From assembly GCA_017468215.1 (NCBI GenBank), contig JAFUJG010000219.1, positions 1 to 14,592 on the forward strand: a stretch of 14,592 bases of DNA. Reading direction: 5' to 3'. Position numbers and translations under genes: made by a program. The stretch is from Clostridia bacterium (GTDB taxonomy: Bacteria; Bacillota; Clostridia; UMGS1883). Positions 1 through 7,625 of the stretch are shown in pieces (within the stretch, counting starts at the first letter, position 1; every line of letters begins with the position of its first letter). Under the pieces are notes generated by a model. It was not told the origin of the DNA, searched no databases, and worked only from the letters and a program-made list of their open reading frames with translations.

Positions 1-1064
1 ATCAAAAGGCGGCTGACTTAAAGATGCAGGAATGCTCTATTCAGCAGTCTATTGATAAAATTACTTCCGAAATGGAGGATGTTTATCTCACTGTTGAGGA
101 TATCGCAACAGTAATTGAGCTGCAGACAAAAATCCCGGTTAAGAAAATAACCCAGGAGGAGACAAAGAGGCTTTTAGAGCTTGAGGAAAACCTTCATAAA
201 CGTATTATCGGTCAGAACGATGCTGTCAATGCGGTTGCAAGAACAATCCGAAGAAAAAGGGCGGCACTTTCTAAAAAGAAGCGTCCTGCAAGCTTCATAT
301 TTGTAGGCCCCACGGGTGTAGGTAAAACCGAAACAGTTAAGGCGTTGGCTTGCGAGCTTTTTGAGAGCGAGGAGGCTTTAATCCGTGTTGACATGACAGA
401 GTACATGGAAAAGCATGCGGTAAGCCGTCTTATAGGCTCACCTCCGGGATACGTGGGCTATGATGATGCAGGTCAGCTTACCGAAAAGGTAAGAAGAAAG
501 CCCTACTCGGTAATCCTTTTTGACGAAATTGAAAAGGCACATCCCGATGTGATGAACATTATGCTCCAGATTCTTGACGATGGCAGAGTAACAGACAGCC
601 ACGGTAAGGTTGTAAGCTTTGAAAACACAGTTATCGTAATGACAAGTAATGCAGGCAGCAGCTATTCCTCCTCGGCTTTGGGCTTTTCAAAAACAGTTGA
701 GGATGCATCACGAACACGTGCGATGGAGGCTCTTAAAAAGTTTTTACGTCCCGAGTTTTTAAATCGTGTGGATGAGGTTATAGTGTTTAACCCTTTAACA
801 AAGGATGAGCTTATCGAAATTGTGGATCTGATGATAGACGAAATACACTCCATGGCAAATGAACGAGGCATGAGCTTTACGGTTACAGAAGATGTTAAGG
901 AAATGCTCTGTGAAAAAGGCTTTGACAGTGCAATGGGTGCAAGACCTCTCAGACGGCTTGTGGCACGTGAAATTGAAGACCGGCTTGCAGAGTGCATCAT
1001 ACGCTCTGACAGACGCAGCAATTTTGCCTTTGAGGTTGAAAACGGAGAAATTGTGTTAAAATAA
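1..1064 (+). CDS. clpC: Clp protease ATP-binding subunit (ClpC/ClpE type), C-terminal part; 5' truncated by window edge
   Basis: This is the second AAA+ domain of a Hsp100/Clp unfoldase, which threads proteins into the ClpP protease using ATP. The frame is open from the first base (first whole codon at 3), so the N-terminal and D1 domains lie outside the window; about 353 residues are visible. Counting from the Met at 24, I see Walker A (GPTGVGKT, about residues 95-102), the pore-loop GYVGYDD, Walker B (ILFDEIEKAHPDV), sensor 1 (MTSNAG) and sensor 2 (GARPLRR). Between sensor 1 and the arginine-finger region (FLNRVDE) there is an L-G-F tripeptide at 678-686. This matches the [LIV]-G-[FL] loop by which ClpA/ClpC/ClpX dock on ClpP. 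ClpB disaggregases lack it, so a protease partner is more likely than a ClpB role. ClpC and ClpE cannot be separated without the N-terminus. A terminator begins at the stop codon, so this is the last gene of its transcript. Confidence 0.9.
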   Translation, partial: QKAADLKMQECSIQQSIDKITSEMEDVYLTVEDIATVIELQTKIPVKKITQEETKRLLELEENLHKRIIGQNDAVNAVARTIRRKRAALSKKKRPASFIFVGPTGVGKTETVKALACELFESEEALIRVDMTEYMEKHAVSRLIGSPPGYVGYDDAGQLTEKVRRKPYSVILFDEIEKAHPDVMNIMLQILDDGRVTDSHGKVVSFENTVIVMTSNAGSSYSSSALGFSKTVEDASRTRAMEALKKFLRPEFLNRVDEVIVFNPLTKDELIEIVDLMIDEIHSMANERGMSFTVTEDVKEMLCEKGFDSAMGARPLRRLVAREIEDRLAECIIRSDRRSNFAFEVENGEIVLK

Positions 1065-1097
1065 AAAAAGGAACGGGAAACCGTTCCTTTTTTGTTT
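1064..1097 (+). terminator. Intrinsic terminator after the clp gene
   Basis: GGAACGG (1070-1076) pairs with CCGTTCC (1081-1087) around a GAAA tetraloop. The stem is extended by flanking A and T runs, and a T6 tract ends at 1093. It sits directly on the stop codon and separates clp from the pst operon. Because of the A-run on the left it could work weakly in the other direction, but no gene would use that. Confidence 0.9.
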
Positions 1098-1134
1098 ACT
1101 TACAATTAACCACAGCATACTTTCACAGTTAACC
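1095..1134 (+). promoter_or_regulatory. Probable PhoP-binding repeats (Pho box) upstream of pstS
   Basis: Hexamers recur with 11-bp phasing: TTTACT (1095-1100), TTAACC (1106-1111), ATACTT (1117-1122) and TTAACC (1129-1134, one base out of phase). The two best copies lie in the longer direct repeat ACA(A/G)TTAACC at 1102-1111 and 1125-1134, 23 bp apart. Known PhoP sites in Bacillus are TTAACA-like hexamers with about 5-bp spacers, placed roughly 20-60 bp upstream of the start site. Here the array spans about -62 to -23 of the predicted start and overlaps the -35, which is the expected geometry for an activator. The spacing and repeats are seen; PhoP binding is inferred. Confidence 0.6.
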
Positions 1135-1150
1135 CAAGGACGCATACAAT
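1122..1150 (+). promoter_or_regulatory. Sigma-A-type promoter of the pst-pho operon
   Basis: TTCACA (1122-1127), a 17-bp spacer, then TACAAT (1145-1150); the start site would be near 1157, leaving a leader of about 38 bases. The -35 is imperfect and lies inside the Pho-box array, consistent with activator dependence. The ribosome binding site AAGGAG (from about 1180) follows at normal distance from the pstS ATG at 1195. Confidence 0.6.
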
Positions 1151-1194
1151 GTAGGTGTACCCAGGAAAAACAAAAAATTAAGGAGTGACTTATT

Positions 1195-2037
1195 ATGAAA
1201 AGATTTTTAGCAGTTTTGATGACAGCTCTTACGGTAACAGCATGCCTGGCAGGCTGTGGAGAAACTACAAACGAAATAGCTACCGGTGCGGCAAAAACTG
1301 TGTTGAGCGGTACTGTTACCACAGACGGCTCTACAAGCATGGAAAAGGTGATAGGTTTTCTTTCTGAAGCTTACATGGAAGAAAACAGTAAGGTTAAGGT
1401 TACATATAATCCTACTGGCTCGGGCAGCGGCATCCAGGCAGTTATGGAGGGCAGATGCGACATCGGTCTTTCAAGCCGTAATCTTAAGGCAGAAGAAGCC
1501 CAGGCTCTTACAGGCACAGTAGTTGCTATTGACGGTATTGCCGTAATTGTTAATCCCGACAACCCCGTTGGTGACCTTACAGTTGAGCAGATTGGCGCTA
1601 TTTACCGTGGCGAAATTACAAACTGGAGCGAGGTTGGCGGTAATGACGGTCCCATTGTTCTTATCGGGCGAGAAGCGGCTTCGGGTACACGTGACGGCTT
1701 TGAGTCTATTACAAAAACTGAAGATTTATGCAAATACACACAGGAACTTACCAGCACCGGTGATGTTGTGCAGACTGTTGCATCAAACCCCAATGCAATC
1801 GGTTATGCCTCACTTGCAAGCGTTAAGGAAAGCGTTAAGGCTGTGAGCGTTGAAGGCGTAGTACCCTCCAACAAAACCATTCAGAACGGAGAATACAAAA
1901 TTCAGCGTAACTTTGTATTTGTTACAAAAAAGAACGGAGAAATGAGCGCAGCGTGTGAAAACTTTTTCAACTTTGTAATAAGCGGCGAGGCTGACGAATG
2001 GATTATAGCCGCAGGGGCAGTTCCCGTGGCAAGATAA
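1195..2037 (+). CDS. pstS: Phosphate ABC transporter, phosphate-binding lipoprotein PstS
   Basis: This is the high-affinity orthophosphate receptor, anchored on the outer face of the membrane, delivering phosphate to PstC/PstA. The 280-residue product begins with a lipoprotein signal: K2-R3, a hydrophobic stretch, then the lipobox L-A-G-C with the lipidated cysteine at 21. The mature protein shows the family's phosphate-binding segments: TGSGSG (74-79), DIGLSSR (89-95) and REAASGTRDGF (159-169). An ITNWSEVGG segment typical of PstS follows the hinge (141-149). The ATG at 1195 has an AAGGAG site about 10 bases upstream. It is the first gene of the operon and follows the promoter and Pho-box array; pstC starts 10 bases after the stop codon. 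The length is normal for Gram-positive PstS and nothing looks broken. Confidence 0.95.
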   Translation: MKRFLAVLMTALTVTACLAGCGETTNEIATGAAKTVLSGTVTTDGSTSMEKVIGFLSEAYMEENSKVKVTYNPTGSGSGIQAVMEGRCDIGLSSRNLKAEEAQALTGTVVAIDGIAVIVNPDNPVGDLTVEQIGAIYRGEITNWSEVGGNDGPIVLIGREAASGTRDGFESITKTEDLCKYTQELTSTGDVVQTVASNPNAIGYASLASVKESVKAVSVEGVVPSNKTIQNGEYKIQRNFVFVTKKNGEMSAACENFFNFVISGEADEWIIAAGAVPVAR

Positions 2038-2046
2038 GGTGAAACC

Positions 2047-2913
2047 ATGAAAAGAGTAGCAAGCTTTATCGAAAAAACAATGAGTGCAATCTTCACTGTG
2101 TGCGGATTTCTGGCGGTAGGTTTTGTTGTTCTCATCACCGGGTTTTTAATTGTATCGGGTTTGCCTGCCATAGGCAAAATAGGAATAGTCGAATTTTTGT
2201 TCGGAAGGGTGTGGGCATCTACTGCGTCGCACCCTTCCTATGGCATTTTACCTTTTATACTGACCTCAGTGTACGGAACGGCAGGTGCAATTATACTTGG
2301 CGTACCTTTGGGGCTTTTATGTGCAATATTTATTGCAAAAATGGCATCAAAGCGTGTGGGGGTTGCTGTACGCAGTGCTGTTGACCTTTTAAGCGGAATT
2401 CCGTCAGTTGTGTACGGTCTTGTGGGCATGATTATAATTGTTCCTTTTGTGAGAGAAACCTTTAACCTGCCCGACGGTGCAAATTTATTTTCGGCAATTA
2501 TTGTGCTGGCGGTTATGATACTGCCTTCGGTTATATCTGTGTCGGAAACTGCTATAAGGGCTGTTCCCAAAGAATATGAAGAAGCATCGCTGGCACTTGG
2601 GGCAACAAAAACGGAAACTGTTTTTAAGGTTATTGTCCCCAGTGCCAAAAGCGGAATTTTAACCTCTGTTGTTCTCGGCATAGGCAGAAGTGTCGGTGAG
2701 GCTATGGCGGTTATGATGGTGTCGGGAAATGTTGCAAATATGCCCTCTCTTTTTAAAAGTGTAAGATTTCTGACAACGGCGGTTGCAAGCGAAATGAGTT
2801 ATTCCTCCGGATTGCAAAGAGAGGCACTATTTTCAATTGCACTTGTGCTTTTTGTGTTTATACTGATAATTAATCTTGTATTGAACTTGGTTGTGAAAAA
2901 GGAAAGTGAGTAG
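2047..2913 (+). CDS. pstC: Phosphate ABC transporter permease PstC
   Basis: This is one of the two membrane subunits that form the phosphate channel with PstA. The protein has 288 residues and about six hydrophobic segments: first at about 15-37, others near 66-98, 120-136, 148-166, 203-225 and 261-283. The ABC-permease coupling motif (EAA loop) is at about 178-198, with EEASLALGATKTE followed by a conserved Pro at 198; it contacts the ATPase PstB. SGIPSVVYGLVGM (116-128) is the Pst permease signature and recurs in PstA. The ATG at 2047 is nine bases after the pstS stop, with AAGGTGA as ribosome site. PstC rather than PstA is chosen from its place directly after pstS and the short N-terminal cytoplasmic helix before the first membrane span. 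Confidence 0.94.
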   Translation: MKRVASFIEKTMSAIFTVCGFLAVGFVVLITGFLIVSGLPAIGKIGIVEFLFGRVWASTASHPSYGILPFILTSVYGTAGAIILGVPLGLLCAIFIAKMASKRVGVAVRSAVDLLSGIPSVVYGLVGMIIIVPFVRETFNLPDGANLFSAIIVLAVMILPSVISVSETAIRAVPKEYEEASLALGATKTETVFKVIVPSAKSGILTSVVLGIGRSVGEAMAVMMVSGNVANMPSLFKSVRFLTTAVASEMSYSSGLQREALFSIALVLFVFILIINLVLNLVVKKESE

Positions 2914-2915
2914 GC

Positions 2916-3785
2916 ATGAAAGAAAAAATATCAATATCACGGAAAATAAGGTCTGCACTTTTAAATATTCTGATGTATGCCTCGTGTGCTGTTATATGTG
3001 CCGTGCTTGTAGGTGTTATAGGATACATCATTTGCCGAGGAGCCGGTAATGTGACGATGGAGCTTCTTACAAGTAAGCCCAGCCTTCTTAAAGGCACGGT
3101 AGGTATTTTGCCAAATATACTTAATACGCTGTACATAATTATTATGACACTTGTACTTGTTCTGCCTTTGGGCGTGGGTGCTGCCATTTATCTGAATGAG
3201 TATGCAAAAAACAAAAAGGTTGTCAGGCTGATTGAAATAGCAACAGAAACCCTTTCGGGAATTCCGTCAATTATTTACGGTCTTGTGGGTATGCTGATTT
3301 TCGTTCAGTTTGCTCATCTTGACACGAGCCTTATTGCCGGTAGCTTTACATTGGTTATAATGACACTGCCCACCGTTATCCGTACAACCCAGGAAAGCCT
3401 GAAAACAGTTCCTAACGGATACCGTGAGGGTGCGTTAGCTTTAGGCGCAGGCAAATGGTACACAATAAGAAGTGTTGTTCTGCCCGGCTGTGTTGACGGC
3501 GTTGTTACAGGGTGTATTTTGTCTGTAGGAAGAATTGTGGGTGAAAGTGCAGCACTTTTATTTACAGCGGGTATGGCAAATGAAATACTGGGAATGTTTG
3601 AATTTTTCAAACCTAAAATGGCAGGCTCTACTCTTACTGTTGCACTGTATATGTATGCAAAAGAGCGTGGTGAGTTTGAAATCGCATTTGCCATTGCTGC
3701 AATACTCCTTGTGCTGACATGTGCCATAAATATTTTGTCAAAGCTGTCGGCACATTTGCTCAAAAAGAAAGGGTGTGGTAAGTGA
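2916..3785 (+). CDS. pstA: Phosphate ABC transporter permease PstA
   Basis: This is the second channel-forming subunit of the Pst importer. It has 289 residues, with membrane segments near 17-40, 68-92, 113-132, 140-156, 196-220 and 256-275. The EAA loop lies at about 169-191 ([13 protein letters not shown], then a conserved Pro at 190), and [13 protein letters not shown] (114-126) mirrors the same stretch in PstC. The start lies two bases after the pstC stop (TAG, 2911-2913); a purine-rich AAAAAGGAAAG lies inside the end of pstC, so translation is probably coupled. The stop codon TGA (3783-3785) overlaps the pstB start, again suggesting coupled synthesis of subunits needed in fixed proportion. 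Confidence 0.94.
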   Translation: MKEKISISRKIRSALLNILMYASCAVICAVLVGVIGYIICRGAGNVTMELLTSKPSLLKGTVGILPNILNTLYIIIMTLVLVLPLGVGAAIYLNEYAKNKKVVRLIEIATETLSGIPSIIYGLVGMLIFVQFAHLDTSLIAGSFTLVIMTLPTVIRTTQESLKTVPNGYREGALALGAGKWYTIRSVVLPGCVDGVVTGCILSVGRIVGESAALLFTAGMANEILGMFEFFKPKMAGSTLTVALYMYAKERGEFEIAFAIAAILLVLTCAINILSKLSAHLLKKKGCGK

Positions 3786-4540
3786 TGAAAATAATTACTG
3801 CGAAAAATCTTAATTTATGGTATAATAACGGTGCGGTACATGCACTGAAAAATATTAACATTTCTCTGCCTGAAAGAGAAATTACAGCACTTATAGGCCC
3901 CTCAGGCTGCGGGAAATCCACTTTTTTAAAATGCCTTAACCGAATGAATGATTTGGTTGAGGGCTGTAAAATAGAAGGCGAGATTACCATAGATGGCGTT
4001 GATGTTTACAAGAATATGGATGCCAGCATCCTTCGGAAAAGGGTGGGCATGGTTTTTCAGAAGCCTAATCCTTTCCCCATGAGTATATATGATAACATTG
4101 CATACGGACCCAGAATCCACGGAGTAAAATCAAAGGTTAAGCTTGATGAGATTGTTGAAAGGTCACTTAAACAGGCGGCTATATGGGACGAGTGTAAGGA
4201 CAGGCTGAAAAAAAGTGCCCTCGGTATGAGCGGTGGTCAGCAACAAAGGCTTTGCATAGCACGTGCATTAGCTGTTGAACCCGAGGTTTTGCTTATGGAT
4301 GAGCCTACCAGTGCTTTAGACCCCATTTCAACCTCTAAAATAGAAGACCTTGCAATTGAGCTGAAAGAAAAGTATACTATAGTTATGGTGACGCATAACA
4401 TGCAACAGGCAGCAAGAATAGCAGACAAGACTGCGTTCTTTCTTTTGGGTGAGGTTATAGAGTATGATAACACCGAAGCAATGTTCGCCAATCCTCGTGA
4501 TAAAAGAACAGAAGATTATATTACAGGAAGGTTTGGTTGA
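3785..4540 (+). CDS. pstB: Phosphate ABC transporter ATP-binding protein PstB
   Basis: This is the cytoplasmic ATPase that drives phosphate import through PstC/PstA. Counting from the ATG at 3785 (251 residues), I see Walker [10 protein letters not shown] (38-46), the Q-loop glutamine Q92 in [10 protein letters not shown] (a PstB hallmark), the ABC signature MSGGQQQR (148-155), Walker B VLLMDEP (168-174), the D-loop SALD and the switch histidine H204 in VTHNM. The signature begins with Met instead of the more usual Leu, a mild substitution. Two starts are possible: GTG at 3782 or ATG at 3785, both overlapping the pstA stop and both within reach of GAAAGGGTG (from 3767). I prefer ATG; the protein differs by one residue. 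The length is typical of PstB. Confidence 0.95.
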   Translation: MKIITAKNLNLWYNNGAVHALKNINISLPEREITALIGPSGCGKSTFLKCLNRMNDLVEGCKIEGEITIDGVDVYKNMDASILRKRVGMVFQKPNPFPMSIYDNIAYGPRIHGVKSKVKLDEIVERSLKQAAIWDECKDRLKKSALGMSGGQQQRLCIARALAVEPEVLLMDEPTSALDPISTSKIEDLAIELKEKYTIVMVTHNMQQAARIADKTAFFLLGEVIEYDNTEAMFANPRDKRTEDYITGRFG

Positions 4541-4542
4541 TT

Positions 4543-5181
4543 ATGCGTAACAGATTTGAAAGAGAGTTTGAAACTCTTAACAGTGAAATCATAACAATGG
4601 GTGCTCTTTGTGAGGAAGCAATTGAAAACAGTATTAAATATTTGTTTGAGGGCAATGAACAGCTGAAAGATGTTATTGTTGATACCGAAAAGCAGATTAA
4701 CGGCAAGGAAAGAGATATTGAAGTTCTTTGCATGAAGCTTTTAATGCAGCAGCAGCCTGTTGCCGGAGACCTGAGAGTTATTTCTTCGGCACTTAAAATG
4801 ATTTCTGACATGGAAAGAATAGGCGATCAGGCATTGGATATTGCATCCATGGCAATTTATGTTGAGAAAAGTGGCATACAGACAAAGGTACATATTGCAG
4901 ACATGGCAAATGCAACAATGAAAATGGTAGGTGACAGCATTGAGTCCTTTGTGAAAAAGGATATCGAGCTGGCGTATAAAGCTATAGAATGTGATGATAC
5001 GGTGGATGGGCTTTTTAACAAGGTCAAAAGCGAGCTTGTAGAAGCAGTCGCAAACGGAGCAGATAACGGCGAAGCATTGGTTGACCTTGTGATGATTGCA
5101 AAATATTTTGAGAGAATAGGTGACCACGCCGAAAATATTGCCGAATGGGTAATTTATTCCATTACGGGAGAGCACGTATAA
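4543..5181 (+). CDS. phoU: Phosphate-specific transport system regulator PhoU
   Basis: PhoU is a soluble all-helical protein that couples the state of the Pst transporter to the PhoR kinase and restrains both when phosphate is plentiful. The 212-residue protein shows the two PhoU repeats, each with the metal-binding E-R-I-G-D motif (E91-D95 and E190-D194), in the contexts ISDMERIGDQ and AKYFERIGDH. The ATG at 4543 is chosen; an in-frame TTG at 4537 overlapping the pstB stop would add two residues. AGGAAGG (4525-4531) could serve either, with spacing of 11 or 5 bases. Placement between pstB and the two-component genes fits its role as link between transporter and sensor. The length matches typical Gram-positive PhoU. 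Confidence 0.94.
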   Translation: MRNRFEREFETLNSEIITMGALCEEAIENSIKYLFEGNEQLKDVIVDTEKQINGKERDIEVLCMKLLMQQQPVAGDLRVISSALKMISDMERIGDQALDIASMAIYVEKSGIQTKVHIADMANATMKMVGDSIESFVKKDIELAYKAIECDDTVDGLFNKVKSELVEAVANGADNGEALVDLVMIAKYFERIGDHAENIAEWVIYSITGEHV

Positions 5182-5196
5182 AATGGAGATGAGTGT

Positions 5197-5874
5197 ATGA
5201 TTTATTTGGTAGAAGACGATGTTAATATCCGTAAGCTTGTTTGCTATGCTCTTTCCAAGGAAGGGTATAAGGTGGTGGAATTCCCCGATGGAACAGAGCT
5301 TGAAAAGGCTTTGAATGAAAATATTCCCGAGCTTGTTATATTGGATATAATGCTTCCCGGAACAGACGGATTACAGATACTCAGAAGAATACGAGAGGAA
5401 ATTAAGTGGAAGGATATCCCTGTTGTTATGCTGACGGCAAAATCAAGCGAGTTTGATATTGTTACAGGGTTGGATGCGGGTGCTGACGATTATATACCTA
5501 AGCCCTTTGGAATGACGGAATTTATGGCACGTGTACGTGCGGTTCTGCGCCGATATGAAAAAACAAAGACAAATACAGAATATAAAATTGGTGATTTATA
5601 TGTAAATCCCGAAAAGCATATTGTTACAGTTTCAGGTGAGGATATTACACTGTCCTATAAGGAATATTTGCTCTTGCTTGCACTTTTAGAGGCAGAGGGT
5701 AAGGTTGTGAACCGTGAAGCTTTGTTAACAGGCATATGGGGCGAGTTTTATGACGAGTCGAGAACACTGGATGTGCATATACGCAAGCTTAGGGTTAAGC
5801 TTAAGAGTGCAGGTGAAATGATTCAAACCGTAAAGAATATCGGCTACAAGCTCGGAGGTGGCATGCATGAATAA
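5197..5874 (+). CDS. phoP: OmpR-family response regulator, probable PhoP of the phosphate regulon
   Basis: This is a DNA-binding response regulator, activated by phosphorylation from the adjacent kinase. It has 225 residues. The receiver domain (about 1-118) carries the acidic cluster E6-D7-D8, the phospho-acceptor D50 in VILDIMLPG, T80 and K102 in YIPKPFG. The winged-helix DNA-binding domain (about 128-221) has the typical recognition region S188-RTLDVHIRKLRVKLK and the C-terminal NIGYKL hairpin. Start ATG 5197 is preceded by GGAGATGAG. It lies 15 bases after phoU and overlaps phoR. The PhoP assignment rests on the operon context; the sequence alone shows only the OmpR/PhoB family. The likely targets are the repeats at 1095-1134, giving positive autoregulation. 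Confidence 0.9.
   Translation: MIYLVEDDVNIRKLVCYALSKEGYKVVEFPDGTELEKALNENIPELVILDIMLPGTDGLQILRRIREEIKWKDIPVVMLTAKSSEFDIVTGLDAGADDYIPKPFGMTEFMARVRAVLRRYEKTKTNTEYKIGDLYVNPEKHIVTVSGEDITLSYKEYLLLLALLEAEGKVVNREALLTGIWGEFYDESRTLDVHIRKLRVKLKSAGEMIQTVKNIGYKLGGGMHE
5854..5869 (+). promoter_or_regulatory. Ribosome binding site that fixes the phoR start
   Basis: GGAGGTG (5854-5860) sits six bases before ATG 5867, inside the end of phoP. This favours ATG 5867 over the in-frame GTG at 5858, which is itself part of the ribosome site. The phoR start therefore overlaps the phoP stop by eight bases. Confidence 0.8.
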
Positions 5875-7510
5875 ACGCATATTTATTGCCTGCTTTACTA
5901 CCTCATTGCTTGCTGTATTGATAAGCGTGGGGCTCATATTCGGCGTGTTGTTCGGTCAGTCCGAGGACCAGATTTTTAAAGAGCTTAAAAGTGAGGCAAC
6001 CTATATTGCACATGCTGTCAAGGTACAGGGGATAGGTTATATTGAAAATTTTAAAGGGGCAGACAAGCGAATAACACTTGTTGACTCAAACGGTATAGTT
6101 ATAACAGACACATCTGCTGATGCAAGCGTGCTTGACAACCATCTTGAGCGAGAAGAAATTGTTCAAGCAATGACTAAGGGCAGCGGCGAAAGTACACGTT
6201 ATTCTGACACACTTATGACGAAAACGCTCTATTATGCACTTCGCCTTGATGACGGACGTATTTTGCGTGTCTCTGCAACGCAAAGCTCTGTTATTATGAC
6301 CTTGTGGGGCTTGGTACAGCCCTTAATTCTGATTATACTGATGGCTATGGCTGTTTCCTTCTTCCTTTCAAAAAGGGTGTCAAGGGCTATTGTAAAACCC
6401 ATAAATAATCTTGATTTGGAAAACCCTTCAAATAATGTTATTTATGATGAGCTTACACCTCTTTTGAGAAAAATGTCGGCACAAAAGATTACCATTGGTC
6501 AACAAATCAGAGATGCACGTCAAAAGCAGGAGGAATTCAGGCTCATAACCGAAAACATGAGTGAAGGCCTCATTATTACAGATGCTTACAACAATGTTCT
6601 TACCTACAACAGTGCTGCATTGAAGCTTTTGGAGATTGATAAGATAACCTCAACAAATGTGTTGTCGCTCAACAGAAAAAGAAGCTTCCGTGAGGCACTT
6701 GAAAAGGCTCTTTCCGGTGAAAGAGCACAGCGAACAATGACTATTGAGGATAAAAGCTACGATATTATTGCTACCCCTGTATATGAAGACGGCAGAATTA
6801 TAGGTGCGGTAATTGTCATTGTAGACGTTACCGAAAGGGAACAGCGAGATGCCTTAAGACGTGAGTTTACAGCAAATGTTTCACACGAGCTGAGAACGCC
6901 GCTTACATCTATTTCGGGCTTTGCCGAAATGATAAAGCAAGGCGATATGCCTATGGAAACAGTTGTGGACTTTTCCCGTTCAATTTATGATGAGGCACAA
7001 AGACTCATCGGTCTTGTATCAGATATTATAAAAATAACCACAATGGAGGAAAAGGGAGATGATTCTGAGATAGAAGATGTAGAGCTTTTTTCGCTTGCCG
7101 AGCATGTAATCGGAAGCCTTGAGCCCATTGCAAAAAAGAGGGGAATACAATTATCCGTTGAAGGCGATAAGTGCATTGTGAAGGGCTCAGGAAAAATCAT
7201 AAAAGAAATAGTTTACAACCTTTGCGATAATGCAATTAAGTACAATAAGGAGAACGGAAAGGTTATTGTGACCGTCACAAACGGTGAAAAAGCAAGCATA
7301 GCTGTTGAAGATACAGGAATAGGTATCCCGCTTGCACATCGGGAGCGAATTTTTGAGAGGTTTTACAGGGTTGATAAGAGCCATTCAAAGGAAATAGGCG
7401 GAACAGGACTTGGCTTGTCAATAGTAAAGCACGGTGTGCTTTTCCATAACGCAGAAATCCTGCTGGAAAGCAGTGAGGGAAACGGTTCAAAATTTACGGT
7501 AATATTTTAA
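5867..7510 (+). CDS. phoR: Membrane sensor histidine kinase, probable PhoR of the phosphate regulon
   Basis: This is the partner kinase of the preceding response regulator. The 547-residue protein has one membrane segment at about 6-29, an extracellular sensing region (about 30-142) and a second membrane segment (about 146-168). A short linker with KPINNLDLENP (about 177-187) and a coiled-coil-like stretch (about 205-224) lead to a PAS domain (about 224-325). The HisKA domain has the phospho-acceptor H340 in VSHELRTPLTS. The ATPase domain shows the N box NLCDNAIKYN (451-460), G1 DTGIGIP (482-488), F box RIFERFY and G2 GGTGLGLS (511-518). The linker is too short and degenerate for a convincing full HAMP domain. 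It is the last gene of the operon and is followed by a strong terminator. The PhoR role is inferred from neighbours; in related bacteria this kinase is held in check by PhoU. Confidence 0.9.
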   Translation: MNKRIFIACFTTSLLAVLISVGLIFGVLFGQSEDQIFKELKSEATYIAHAVKVQGIGYIENFKGADKRITLVDSNGIVITDTSADASVLDNHLEREEIVQAMTKGSGESTRYSDTLMTKTLYYALRLDDGRILRVSATQSSVIMTLWGLVQPLILIILMAMAVSFFLSKRVSRAIVKPINNLDLENPSNNVIYDELTPLLRKMSAQKITIGQQIRDARQKQEEFRLITENMSEGLIITDAYNNVLTYNSAALKLLEIDKITSTNVLSLNRKRSFREALEKALSGERAQRTMTIEDKSYDIIATPVYEDGRIIGAVIVIVDVTEREQRDALRREFTANVSHELRTPLTSISGFAEMIKQGDMPMETVVDFSRSIYDEAQRLIGLVSDIIKITTMEEKGDDSEIEDVELFSLAEHVIGSLEPIAKKRGIQLSVEGDKCIVKGSGKIIKEIVYNLCDNAIKYNKENGKVIVTVTNGEKASIAVEDTGIGIPLAHRERIFERFYRVDKSHSKEIGGTGLGLSIVKHGVLFHNAEILLESSEGNGSKFTVIF

Positions 7511-7548
7511 AAAGGAGCTGTTGCTATCAGCAACAGCTCTTTTTGTTG
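7511..7548 (+). terminator. Intrinsic terminator of the pst-pho operon
   Basis: GAGCTGTTGC (7515-7524) pairs perfectly with GCAACAGCTC (7530-7539) around TATCA and is followed by T5 at 7540-7544. It begins just after the phoR stop and isolates the phosphate unit from spoIIID. Confidence 0.93.
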
Positions 7549-7595
7549 TTTTCAATGGCAGAAAATACTTTCTTGGTCTAAAGAGCCTGATTGCT

Positions 7596-7604
7596 CATAT
7601 AAAT
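7596..7604 (+). promoter_or_regulatory. Candidate sigma-E-type -10 element for spoIIID
   Basis: CATATAAAT resembles the sigma-E -10 consensus CATACAAT. spoIIID is sigma-E dependent in Bacillus subtilis. No good -35 match (ATA-rich, 14-15 bases upstream) is visible, and the implied start near 7610 would leave a leader of only about 15 bases, beginning right at AAGGGAGG (7611-7618). The call is therefore weak. Confidence 0.3.
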
Positions 7605-7625
7605 GGAAGCAAGGGAGGCTTAGCC

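Noticed and set aside
2238..2681. 147-codon minus-strand open frame opposite pstC
   Set aside because: It is a shadow of a strongly conserved permease gene, with no ribosome site; a similar shadow lies opposite pstA at 3314-3763.
2391..3293. Very similar DNA in pstC and pstA around the SGIPS...YGLVGM codons, seen as possible repeat or gene conversion
   Set aside because: The two permeases are old paralogues with the same conserved motif; similarity drops on both sides, so motif conservation explains it.
7521..7625. In-frame upstream extension of spoIIID beginning inside the terminator hairpin
   Set aside because: It has no ribosome site, overlaps the terminator, and family members start at the equivalent of Met 7626, which has AAGGGAGG seven bases upstream.
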